14,140 bases of DNA from JANNRR01 sp031401675 (lineage in GTDB: Bacteria; Pseudomonadota; Alphaproteobacteria; Rhodobacterales; Rhodobacteraceae): positions 1 to 14,140 of the forward strand of contig JANNRR010000122.1 of NCBI GenBank assembly GCA_031401675.1. Direction: 5' to 3'. The position numbers and the translations under genes were made by a program. The notes under the pieces are model-generated. The model had not been told where the DNA came from. It saw nothing but the letters and a program-made list of their open reading frames with translations, and ran no database searches. Below are positions 6,232 to 13,248 of the stretch, piece by piece (the stretch's first letter is position 1; every line of letters starts with the position of its first letter).

Positions 6232-9078
6232 CACCCGCCGCGCCTTCAGCATCTGTTTCAGATAACGGCCGGTGTGGCTGGCCGCCACCTCTGCCACCTG
6301 TTCTGGCGTGCCCACCGCCACGATCTCGCCGCCACCGTCCCCTCCCTCGGGGCCGATGTCGATGATCCAGTCGGCGGTCTTGACCACATCCAGATTGTGC
6401 TCGATCACGATCATCGAGTTGCCCTGGTCAACCAGTTCGTGCAGCACATCCAGCAGCTTCTTCACATCCTCGAAGTGCAGACCCGTGGTCGGTTCGTCCA
6501 GTATATACAATGTCTTGCCGGTCGCTCTGCGCGAAAGCTCCTTGCTCAGCTTCACCCGCTGCGCCTCACCGCCAGACAGTGTCGTGGCCGACTGGCCGAC
6601 CTTGATGTAGCCAAGCCCGACCTGCACCAGCGCGTCCATCTTTTCCCGGATTGACGGCACTGCCTGAAACAGCGTCTGCGCTTCTTCAACCGTCATATCA
6701 AGAACATCGGCTATGCTGTTGTCCTTGAAGCGAACTTCAAGAGTCTCCCGGTTGTAGCGCTTACCCTTGCAGGTCTCGCAGGTCACATAGACGTCGGGCA
6801 GGAAGTTCATCTCGATCTTCAGCAAGCCGTCGCCCTGACAGGCTTCACAGCGCCCGCCCTTGACGTTGAACGAGAAGCGACCGGGTTTGTAACCCCTTGC
6901 TTTCGCTTCCGGAAGCCCCGCAAACCAGTCGCGGATCGGCGTGAAGGCCCCGGTATAGGTCGCCGGATTGGACCGCGGCGTCCGCCCGATCGGGCGCTGA
7001 TCAATGTCGATGACCTTGTCCAGCAACTCCAGCCCGCGGATGGTTTCGCACGGGGCCGGGGTCTGTTTCGCCCCGTTCAGCCGGATCGAGGCGGTCTTGA
7101 ACAGGGTCTCGATGGTCAATGTCGATTTGCCACCCCCGGAAACCCCGGTCACACAGATGAACTGCCCCAACGGAAACTCGACAGTGACGTCGCGCAGGTT
7201 GTTGCCGGTCGCCTTTACCACCACCAGTTTCTTGCCGTTGCCCCTGCGCCGCGCTTTCGGCACCCGGATCGACCGCGCGCCGCTCAGATACTGCCCAGTC
7301 AGACTGGCCGGGTCGGCGGCGATCTGCTCCGGCGTGCCTTCGGCCACGATCCGCCCGCCATGCACCCCGGCCCCCGGACCCATGTCGAACACATAGTCGG
7401 CTTCGCGGATCGCCTCTTCGTCATGCTCGACCACGATCACGCTATTGCCTTGATCGCGCAGGTTTTTCAGCGTGGTCAACAGCCGGTCGTTGTCGCGCTG
7501 ATGCAGCCCGATCGAAGGCTCGTCGAGCACATAAAGCACGCCGGTCAGCCCCGATCCGATCTGGCTGGCCAAACGAATCCGCTGGCTTTCGCCACCCGAC
7601 AGAGTGCCGGCATTGCGGGCCATCGTCAGATAATTCAGTCCGACATTGACCAGAAACCCCAGCCGTTCGCGAATTTCCTTGAGGATCGCCTTGGCTATTT
7701 CATTCTTCTGGTTGCTCAGCGTCGCCGGCACCCCTTCGACCCAGGCCAGCGCCTCGGCGATCGACATCTGCACCACCTGGCCGACATGCAGTCCGGCGAT
7801 CTTGACCGCCAGCGCTTCGGGTCGCAGCCGGAAGCCGCCGCAGGTGCCGCAGGGGCGATTGTTCTGATACTGTTCGAATTCCTCGCGAATCCAGGCGGAA
7901 TCGGTCTCGCGGTAGCGCCGTTCCATGTTCGGCACGATGCCTTCGAACACCCGGCTGACGTTGTAGACCCGGCCGCCCTCGTCATAACGAAAGGCAATCT
8001 CGTCTGTGCCCGAGCCATGCAGCAACACCTGTTGCACCTGTTCCGGCAGGTCCTTCCACGGCTTGCGCTTGTCGAATTCGTAATGTTTTGCCAGTGCATC
8101 GATGGTTTGCAGGAAATACGGGCTTTTGCCTTTGCGCCACGGCGCGATGGCACCGTTGGCAAGCGTCAGCGCCGCGTCCGGCACCATCAGCCGCTCGTCG
8201 AAAAACAACTCCATCCCCAGCCCGTCGCACACCGGGCAGGCCCCGAACGGCGCGTTGAAGCTGAAAAGGCGCGGCTCGATTTCCGGGATGGTAAAGCCTG
8301 AAACCGGGCAGGCGAACTTCTCGGAAAAGGTGATGCGTTGCGATTCGCCCTCGCCCGGTGCGGTTTCCAGAACGGCGATGCCGTCGGCCAGATCAAGCGC
8401 GGTGCGGAACGAATCGGCCAGCCGGGTCTGCAAGCCTTCGCGCACCACGATACGGTCGACTACAACGTCGATATCGTGGCGCAGCTTCTTGTCCAGCACC
8501 GGCGGGTCGTCCAGTTCGTGGAACGCGCCATTGACTTTCACCCGCTGAAAGCCCTGCTTGCGCAGTTCCAGAAATTCCTTTTTGTATTCGCCTTTGCGGT
8601 CACGGATGATCGGTGCCAGCAGATAGGCCCGGGTGCCGTCGGCCATCGCCATCACCCGGTCCACCATATCCTGCACCTGCTGCGCCTCGATCGGCAGGCC
8701 GGTCGTCGGGCTGAACGGGGTACCGGCGCGAGCAAACAGAAGCCGCATGTAGTCGTAAATCTCGGTCACCGTACCCACCGTCGAGCGCGGGTTCTTCGAC
8801 GTGGTCTTTTGTTCGATCGAGATTGCCGGCGACAGGCCCGAGATGTGATCCACATCCGGCTTCTGCATCATGTCCAGAAACTGCCGGGCATAGGCCGACA
8901 GCGATTCCACATAGCGCCGCTGCCCTTCAGCATAGATCGTATCGAACGCCAGCGAGGATTTGCCCGAGCCCGACAGGCCGGTGATCACCACCAGCTGATC
9001 GCGCGGGATATCGACATCGACATTCTTGAGGTTGTGCTCGCGCGCACCCCGTACCGAAATTGTCTTCAGCTCAGCCAT
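6220..9078 (-). CDS. uvrA: Excinuclease ABC subunit A
   Basis: A 952-residue UvrA, the damage-recognition ATPase of nucleotide excision repair, working with UvrB and UvrC in the cytosol. Two ABC ATPase halves are visible: Walker A GLSGSGKS at residues 34-41 and GVSGGGKS in the second half; signatures LSGGESQRIRLA and LSGGEAQRVKLS; Walker B VLDEPSIGLH and ILDEPTTGLH. The second zinc module is intact (CEACQGDG, then CETCKGK). The first has CPVS near residue 257 followed by CPVC, so one of the four usual cysteines is Ser; I recall this in other alphaproteobacterial UvrA. The start at 9078 (MAELKTISVRGAREHNLKNV) matches family N-termini; a TTG start seven codons earlier is less likely. The ribosome site is weak (GGGTGGG). 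A LexA-like box and promoter lie upstream, so SOS control is probable. Confidence 0.97.
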   Translation of the reverse strand: MAELKTISVRGAREHNLKNVDVDIPRDQLVVITGLSGSGKSSLAFDTIYAEGQRRYVESLSAYARQFLDMMQKPDVDHISGLSPAISIEQKTTSKNPRSTVGTVTEIYDYMRLLFARAGTPFSPTTGLPIEAQQVQDMVDRVMAMADGTRAYLLAPIIRDRKGEYKKEFLELRKQGFQRVKVNGAFHELDDPPVLDKKLRHDIDVVVDRIVVREGLQTRLADSFRTALDLADGIAVLETAPGEGESQRITFSEKFACPVSGFTIPEIEPRLFSFNAPFGACPVCDGLGMELFFDERLMVPDAALTLANGAIAPWRKGKSPYFLQTIDALAKHYEFDKRKPWKDLPEQVQQVLLHGSGTDEIAFRYDEGGRVYNVSRVFEGIVPNMERRYRETDSAWIREEFEQYQNNRPCGTCGGFRLRPEALAVKIAGLHVGQVVQMSIAEALAWVEGVPATLSNQKNEIAKAILKEIRERLGFLVNVGLNYLTMARNAGTLSGGESQRIRLASQIGSGLTGVLYVLDEPSIGLHQRDNDRLLTTLKNLRDQGNSVIVVEHDEEAIREADYVFDMGPGAGVHGGRIVAEGTPEQIAADPASLTGQYLSGARSIRVPKARRRGNGKKLVVVKATGNNLRDVTVEFPLGQFICVTGVSGGGKSTLTIETLFKTASIRLNGAKQTPAPCETIRGLELLDKVIDIDQRPIGRTPRSNPATYTGAFTPIRDWFAGLPEAKARGYKPGRFSFNVKGGRCEACQGDGLLKIEMNFLPDVYVTCETCKGKRYNRETLEVRFKDNSIADVLDMTVEEAQTLFQAVPSIREKMDALVQVGLGYIKVGQSATTLSGGEAQRVKLSKELSRRATGKTLYILDEPTTGLHFEDVKKLLDVLHELVDQGNSMIVIEHNLDVVKTADWIIDIGPEGGDGGGEIVAVGTPEQVAEVAASHTGRYLKQMLKARRVAAE

Positions 9079-9109
9079 GACCCACCCATCGAACAACAAC
9101 CATCATGTA

Positions 9110-9129
9110 GAGACTCACCCCCGAGTCTC
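9110..9129 (-). other. Perfect hairpin in the uvrA leader
   Basis: GAGACTC and GAGTCTC form a perfect 7-bp stem around a 6-nt loop (GGGGGT on the minus strand). The predicted uvrA transcription start is near 9130, so the hairpin would be the very 5' end of the mRNA. Alternatively it ends the upstream MFS transcript, though no T tract follows. Confidence 0.45.
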
Positions 9130-9136
9130 CACCCAT

Positions 9137-9165
9137 ATTTTGGAACAAAACGGGAATATCCACAA
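9137..9165 (-). promoter_or_regulatory. uvrA promoter with LexA-like SOS box in the spacer
   Basis: On the plus strand GAAC-AAAACGG-GAAT at 9143-9157 matches the alphaproteobacterial LexA box GAAC-N7-GAAC with one mismatch (the last base). On the minus strand TTGTGG (9165-9160) and CAAAAT (9142-9137) are 17 bp apart and flank the box exactly, so LexA bound there would occlude the promoter. Related boxes upstream of uvrA and recA are known in Rhodobacter and Sinorhizobium. Confidence 0.55.
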
Positions 9166-9166
9166 G

Positions 9167-10345
9167 TTAAGTCTGCTTTGCCCGCCGCGTCGCCAGCCAG
9201 CCATGCACTGCGATTCCCATTATGCAAAGTGGCAGCGCAAAGACCACCACGCCGCTGATGCCGTACGCCAGGACAAGGGCCGCCAGCAGCGGGGTGCCGG
9301 TGGTGGTGCCAAGGTTGCCAAGTTGCGCCACCGCACCCGCCGCACGGGCCCGCGCGTCTGCCCCGGCGTTCAATTGCGGGATTGCGGAAAACGACGCGCC
9401 CTGTATCAGCCCCAATGCACCTGCGAGCAGAAAACCGGCTGCAACCACGCTGTCCGTACCCCACAGCGCCCAAAGCAGCCCGGTGAACAGGGCCGCAAGC
9501 CCCAGGCCGACCTGCACCAGCCGGACCGCTGACATCAGCCGCAGCAACTGAACGCCGAGCGTCAGCGACACCGCGATGCTGACCAGCGGCATCCCGGTCG
9601 CCACCAGCCCGCGCAACTCTGCCGGCAGCATCGGCGGCAACAGGGTAAGGATGGCCACATACATCAGGGTATAGAACACGAACCCCAATGCCGGGGCCGC
9701 CACCGAAGCCGAAGCATAGATCTCGCCATGCTGCCGGATCAGCACCGGCAGGGACAATGGTGACCGGGTTTCCGGTTCGGTGTCACGCGGCAGCAACCAA
9801 TGCAGGATCACCGCGACCAGTCCCATGAACGCGGCATGGGCCAGGAACAACGCCTGCGGCCCATGCGACTGCGCCAGCGGCAATCCCAGCCACGCCGTCA
9901 CCGCAAACGAGACGCCGAAGAAACTCGCCCAAAGCGTCATGGCCAGCGACTGATAGCGGACTGCAGTCACTTGTGCGATCAGCGTCGGCCCGATCACAAC
10001 AATCGCCAGATGCGATGCGCCCTCGACTGCCCGGCTGGCCATCATCGGCCAGAACCCCGGCAGCGTCGCCTGAAACCCCGACATTGCGGCCCCAAGCAGC
10101 ATCGCGCCGACCAGAACCCGGCGGTAGCCAAGGCGCTGCACCAGCAGCCCGGCGGTGGTTCCGAACACCAGCCCGACCAAACCGACCAGCGACACCATGA
10201 AGCCGATGCCCGGACCGGCCCCGGGATAAAGCGCGGTCAGCAGGTCGAACGTCACCGAGATCTTGGCAAACTGCGCCGCAGCTCCAAGCCCCGCTGCCCA
10301 GAGCGCAAGCACAAGGATCACCGTCATCTGCTGCGCGCGAGTCAT
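9167..10345 (-). CDS. Major facilitator superfamily transporter
   Basis: A 392-residue protein, rich in hydrophobic segments, about 12 membrane helices. Helix 2-3 loop carries the MFS motif A in degenerate form (GLLVQRLGYRRVLVG). Other segments, such as SRAVEGASHLAIVVIGPTLI and ALGLIQGASFSAIPQLNAGA, fit the general MFS helix 4 and helix 10 regions. The substrate cannot be told. The start at 10345 (MTRAQQMTVILVLALW) puts the first helix near the N-terminus; the frame stays open to a GTG at 10417, and no ribosome site supports either. It ends 88 bp before uvrA on the same strand, but uvrA has its own promoter, so joint regulation is not implied. Confidence 0.88.
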   Translation of the reverse strand: MTRAQQMTVILVLALWAAGLGAAAQFAKISVTFDLLTALYPGAGPGIGFMVSLVGLVGLVFGTTAGLLVQRLGYRRVLVGAMLLGAAMSGFQATLPGFWPMMASRAVEGASHLAIVVIGPTLIAQVTAVRYQSLAMTLWASFFGVSFAVTAWLGLPLAQSHGPQALFLAHAAFMGLVAVILHWLLPRDTEPETRSPLSLPVLIRQHGEIYASASVAAPALGFVFYTLMYVAILTLLPPMLPAELRGLVATGMPLVSIAVSLTLGVQLLRLMSAVRLVQVGLGLAALFTGLLWALWGTDSVVAAGFLLAGALGLIQGASFSAIPQLNAGADARARAAGAVAQLGNLGTTTGTPLLAALVLAYGISGVVVFALPLCIMGIAVHGWLATRRAKQT

Positions 10346-10563
10346 GCAGGCGGTGTAGCTGTTGCAGCCGGCGGCGGCCATGGCTTTCACAGGCCACCCC
10401 ATCCTCGCGGCAGCCACCGGCCGGCGACAGGCAGCCCATGGAACGGAAGTGGGACAGCGGGATGACGTGGCGGTCGTCCGTACGTTCCGCAGTCATTCAC
10501 CGCAAGCGCCGAGGGCAGAGTGGAATGGTCTACCAGCAATGAGCAGCGGTCGGTGCCGCCGCG

Positions 10564-11124
10564 CTAGGTTTTTTGCCCGAGCGCCCAGGACACCAGCGGA
10601 AAAGCTGGATCGTTGGTCAGATCATCGGATTCGGGTCGGTATTCCGGCGGCCACGGTTGCTCCAGGTTGCGCAAGGCGGCAGCCCGGTTGCCCCATTGTT
10701 CGGCGCGTATCGTCTCCGGCGCGAATCCGGCCTCGATCAGCAGATTGGTGAGCCCGCGCGAAGTCCAACGCGAACAATCCACCGGAACCGCATGATAAGG
10801 CATGTAAAACGGCGTGGCGATCCAGAAGTACCCGCCCCGGCGCAACATCTTGAAGACATTGCGGGTCGCAGCATAGGGCCTGTCCAGATGTTCCCAGACC
10901 TGATTGGCCAGAATGATATCGAACCGCAATGGCTTGCCCGCCTCGTCGACAAAGGTCGCTTCGCACGGGTCATAGTCGGGAAAATAGAAGGAGCGGTGGC
11001 TGCGGAAGCCCTGCCCCTGTCCCCAGGCACCGGAGATTTCTGCGGCGTCAAGCCGGTCCGGCTGCAACGCCTTCAGCCATGCCCGGCTGGTCTTCTGCAT
11101 CACGATCCGGTTCAGGCTGGACAT
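10564..11124 (-). CDS. Small class I SAM-dependent methyltransferase-like protein
   Basis: A 186-residue protein with methyltransferase type 11-like features: motif I-like AAEISGAWGQGQGF (about residues 27-39), acidic YDPCEA next, then FDIILANQVWEHL (about 68-80), FKMLRRGGYFWIATPFYM, and LTNLLIEAGFAPETI. The last three are typical of the motif II/III region of SAM methyltransferases. It is shorter than most family members, and the glycine loop (GxWGxG) is atypical. The acceptor substrate is unknown; sugar or small-molecule methylation is possible. The ATG at 11124 is 8 bp after the lpd stop, and that gap is nearly all ribosome site (GGGGGAGG), so translation is probably coupled to lpd. Confidence 0.8.
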   Translation of the reverse strand: MSSLNRIVMQKTSRAWLKALQPDRLDAAEISGAWGQGQGFRSHRSFYFPDYDPCEATFVDEAGKPLRFDIILANQVWEHLDRPYAATRNVFKMLRRGGYFWIATPFYMPYHAVPVDCSRWTSRGLTNLLIEAGFAPETIRAEQWGNRAAALRNLEQPWPPEYRPESDDLTNDPAFPLVSWALGQKT

Positions 11125-11132
11125 GCCTCCCC

Positions 11133-12527
11133 CTAGAAATGCAGGGCCCTGCCATAGGCATCCAGCACGGCTTCGTGCATCATCTCGCTCAGCGTCGGAT
11201 GCGGGAACACCGTGTTCATCAGGTCTTCTTCCGTGGTCTCCAACTGGCGGCCGATGATGTAGCCTTGGATCAGTTCTGTAACTTCGGCCCCGACCATGTG
11301 CGCCCCCAAGAGCTCGCCGGTCTTGGCATCAAACACGGTCTTGATCATGCCCTCGGTCTCGCCCAGGGCGATGGCCTTGCCGTTGCCGATGAACGGGAAG
11401 CGGCCGACCTTGACCTGATGCCCGACCTCTTTCGCCTTTGCTTCGGTCAGCCCCACCGAGGCGATCTGCGGCTGGCAATAGGTGCAGCCTGCAATGGAAT
11501 TCGGCTTGATCGGGTGCGGATGCCCGCCCGCGATCAGTTCGGCCACCATTACGCCTTCGTGGCTGGCCTTGTGCGCCAGCCACGGCGCGCCGGCAATGTC
11601 GCCGATGGCATAAAGCCCCGGCACGCCGGTGCGACAGAATTCATCGGTCACCACATGGCTGCGGTCCAATTTTACACCCAGAGCTTCCAGGCCAAGCCCT
11701 TCGACATTGCCGACGATGCCAACGGCGGAAATCACGGTATCGAAGTCCTGCGTCTCGACCTTGCCGCCGATCTCGATATGAGCGACGATCTTGCCTGGCG
11801 AGCGGTCCAGTTGCTTCACGCTGGCCTTTTCCAGAATCTTCATGCCCTGCTTCACGAAGCTTTTTCTGGCAAAGGCCGCAATCTCGGCATCCTCTACCGG
11901 CAGGATGCGGTCCATGACTTCCACCACCGTCGTGTCGGCGCCGAGCGTGTTGTAAAAACTGGCAAACTCTATGCCGATGGCACCAGAGCCGATCACCAGC
12001 AACCGTTTTGGCATCCGTTTCGGCACCAGCGCGTGCCTGTAGGTCCAGACCAGATCACCGTCGGCTTCCAGCCCCGGAAGCGTCCGGGCCCGAGCGCCGG
12101 TGGCCAGCACGATGGCCTTGGCCGTCAGCTCTTCGCTGCCCTTGTCGGTCTTGACCGACACCAGGGCTTTGGCGGGCAGCGTCGCCTCACCCATGAACAC
12201 GGTGATCTTGTTCTTTTTCATCAGATGGCCGATGCCGCCGGACAGTTGCTTGGCAACGGCGCGGCTGCGGGCCACCACGGCGTCAAGGTCATAGCCGATC
12301 CCTTCGGCTTTCAGCCCGAACTCCTTGGCGCGGTGCATCAGGTGAAACACTTCGGCGGACCGCAGCATCGCCTTGGTCGGGATGCACCCCCAGTTCAGGC
12401 AGATGCCGCCCAGAAGCTCGCGCTCGACGATGGCTACGTTCAGGCCAAGCTGTGCCGCCCGGATTGCTGCCACATAGCCGCCTGGCCCAGCACCGATCAC
12501 CACCAGATCAAAGCTTTTCGCTGCCAT
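11133..12527 (-). CDS. lpd: Dihydrolipoamide dehydrogenase (E3), PDH type
   Basis: A 464-residue flavoprotein that reoxidises dihydrolipoamide with NAD in 2-oxoacid dehydrogenase complexes; cytosolic. Seen: FAD dinucleotide motif VIGAGPGGYVAA (residues 10-21), redox disulfide Cys43/Cys48 in GGICLNWGCIPTK, NAD motif VIGSGAIGIEFASF, the second FAD motif GLYAIGDIAG, and catalytic His443/Glu448 in HPTLSE near the C-terminus. The CLNWGC form, rather than CLNVGC, is typical of the E3 of pyruvate dehydrogenase in alphaproteobacteria. The start at 12527 is set by GGGAGGG a few bases upstream; a start at 12542 would swallow it. The other PDH genes are not in the window; they may lie beyond its right edge. 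DUF924 lies 95 bp upstream, the methyltransferase 8 bp downstream. Confidence 0.96.
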   Translation of the reverse strand: MAAKSFDLVVIGAGPGGYVAAIRAAQLGLNVAIVERELLGGICLNWGCIPTKAMLRSAEVFHLMHRAKEFGLKAEGIGYDLDAVVARSRAVAKQLSGGIGHLMKKNKITVFMGEATLPAKALVSVKTDKGSEELTAKAIVLATGARARTLPGLEADGDLVWTYRHALVPKRMPKRLLVIGSGAIGIEFASFYNTLGADTTVVEVMDRILPVEDAEIAAFARKSFVKQGMKILEKASVKQLDRSPGKIVAHIEIGGKVETQDFDTVISAVGIVGNVEGLGLEALGVKLDRSHVVTDEFCRTGVPGLYAIGDIAGAPWLAHKASHEGVMVAELIAGGHPHPIKPNSIAGCTYCQPQIASVGLTEAKAKEVGHQVKVGRFPFIGNGKAIALGETEGMIKTVFDAKTGELLGAHMVGAEVTELIQGYIIGRQLETTEEDLMNTVFPHPTLSEMMHEAVLDAYGRALHF

Positions 12528-12547
12528 CGCACCCTCCCGCATTGAAC

Positions 12548-12565
12548 TGGTTTGGCGTTAAACCA
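12548..12565. promoter_or_regulatory. Inverted repeat TGGTTT-N6-AAACCA before lpd
   Basis: A perfect 6-bp inverted repeat with 6-bp centre (GGCGTT), 20 bp upstream of the lpd start and just ahead of its ribosome site. It could be an operator or a leader hairpin. No named regulator. Confidence 0.4.
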
Positions 12566-12601
12566 TTTCGCAGCATCGCACAATCAGCCGTCCTGCAACC
12601 C

Positions 12602-12622
12602 GCCATGCATCTGGCGCATGGC
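12602..12622 (-). terminator. Hairpin immediately after the DUF924 stop
   Basis: GCCATGC and GCATGGC form a perfect 7-bp stem with a 7-nt loop, beginning at the base after the TAA. No T tract follows. It could stop or attenuate transcription into lpd, or protect the 3' end of an upstream message. Confidence 0.4.
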
Positions 12623-13195
12623 TTACCCCTGAAGCGCCTTTACCACCGCGCCGTAACCGCCGCCGACAAGGTAGGCCGCTTCGGCCGCCGTATTGGTTCG
12701 CCCCAAGGCGGCATTGCGGGTCGGAAAACGGCCGAACTTGCGGATCACCTCGCGGTGCGCCCGGGCGTGCAGCAGGTTGTCCCCGCCCCCATCGACATGG
12801 CGCATTGTGAAAAACCCGACCGAGCGGCTCTGATCAACCAACGTTTCGCTATGCATGAACGGCAGGTAAAAGAATTGCTGCTCGGGTCCCGCGAAGTGCC
12901 TGTCCCAGCCAAGGTGTACAGACCGGTTGGCTGCGGCATGGGCCAGAGTGTCGGTGGCAAAGGCATTCGCCGTGCCCCGGTGCATGTTTCGCGATAACTG
13001 GTCGGTCACGATCAGATAAGCCAGTGCGCCTTGAGGATCAGCCAGCCAGTCGGTCAGCGCTCCGTCGCGCGCCGCTGCCCAGGTTGCCGCAAAGCGCGCC
13101 CGGATCGTGGCATCCAGCGCCTCGCCCCCGGCATACCAATCCTTCTCTGTCAGTTCCTCCAGCCAGAAGGTCAGAACGTCGCTTGCCGTTTTCAT
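12623..13195 (-). CDS. DUF924 family protein
   Basis: A 190-residue protein of the DUF924 family, an all-helical TPR-like fold of unknown role, common in proteobacteria. Characteristic blocks in order: VLTFWLEELTEKDWY (about 7-21), YLIVTDQLSRNMHRGT (about 60-75), QQFFYLPFMHSE (about 107-118) and REVIRKFGRFPTRNAALGR (about 147-165). No membrane segments or signal peptide. The ATG at 13195 has GGGAGGGG three bases upstream; the frame is open for a further 680 bp upstream but only as a shadow of the MFS gene. It is 53 bp after that MFS gene and 95 bp before lpd, same strand, suggesting an operon. Function cannot be given. Confidence 0.9.
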   Translation of the reverse strand: MKTASDVLTFWLEELTEKDWYAGGEALDATIRARFAATWAAARDGALTDWLADPQGALAYLIVTDQLSRNMHRGTANAFATDTLAHAAANRSVHLGWDRHFAGPEQQFFYLPFMHSETLVDQSRSVGFFTMRHVDGGGDNLLHARAHREVIRKFGRFPTRNAALGRTNTAAEAAYLVGGGYGAVVKALQG

Positions 13196-13248
13196 CAGCC
13201 CCTCCCTCACCAACCCGCCAGCAGGTTCGGCCTGCCCGTCACTGGAAA

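Noticed and set aside
7360..8301. 313-codon plus-strand open frame inside uvrA
   Set aside because: Shadow of uvrA, whose ATPase and zinc motifs are unambiguous on the minus strand.
10346..10563. A small gene or promoter in the 218 bp between the MFS and methyltransferase genes
   Set aside because: No ribosome-site-led frame with protein-like composition, no matching -35/-10 pair and no convincing hairpin with a T tract. I see nothing supportable there.
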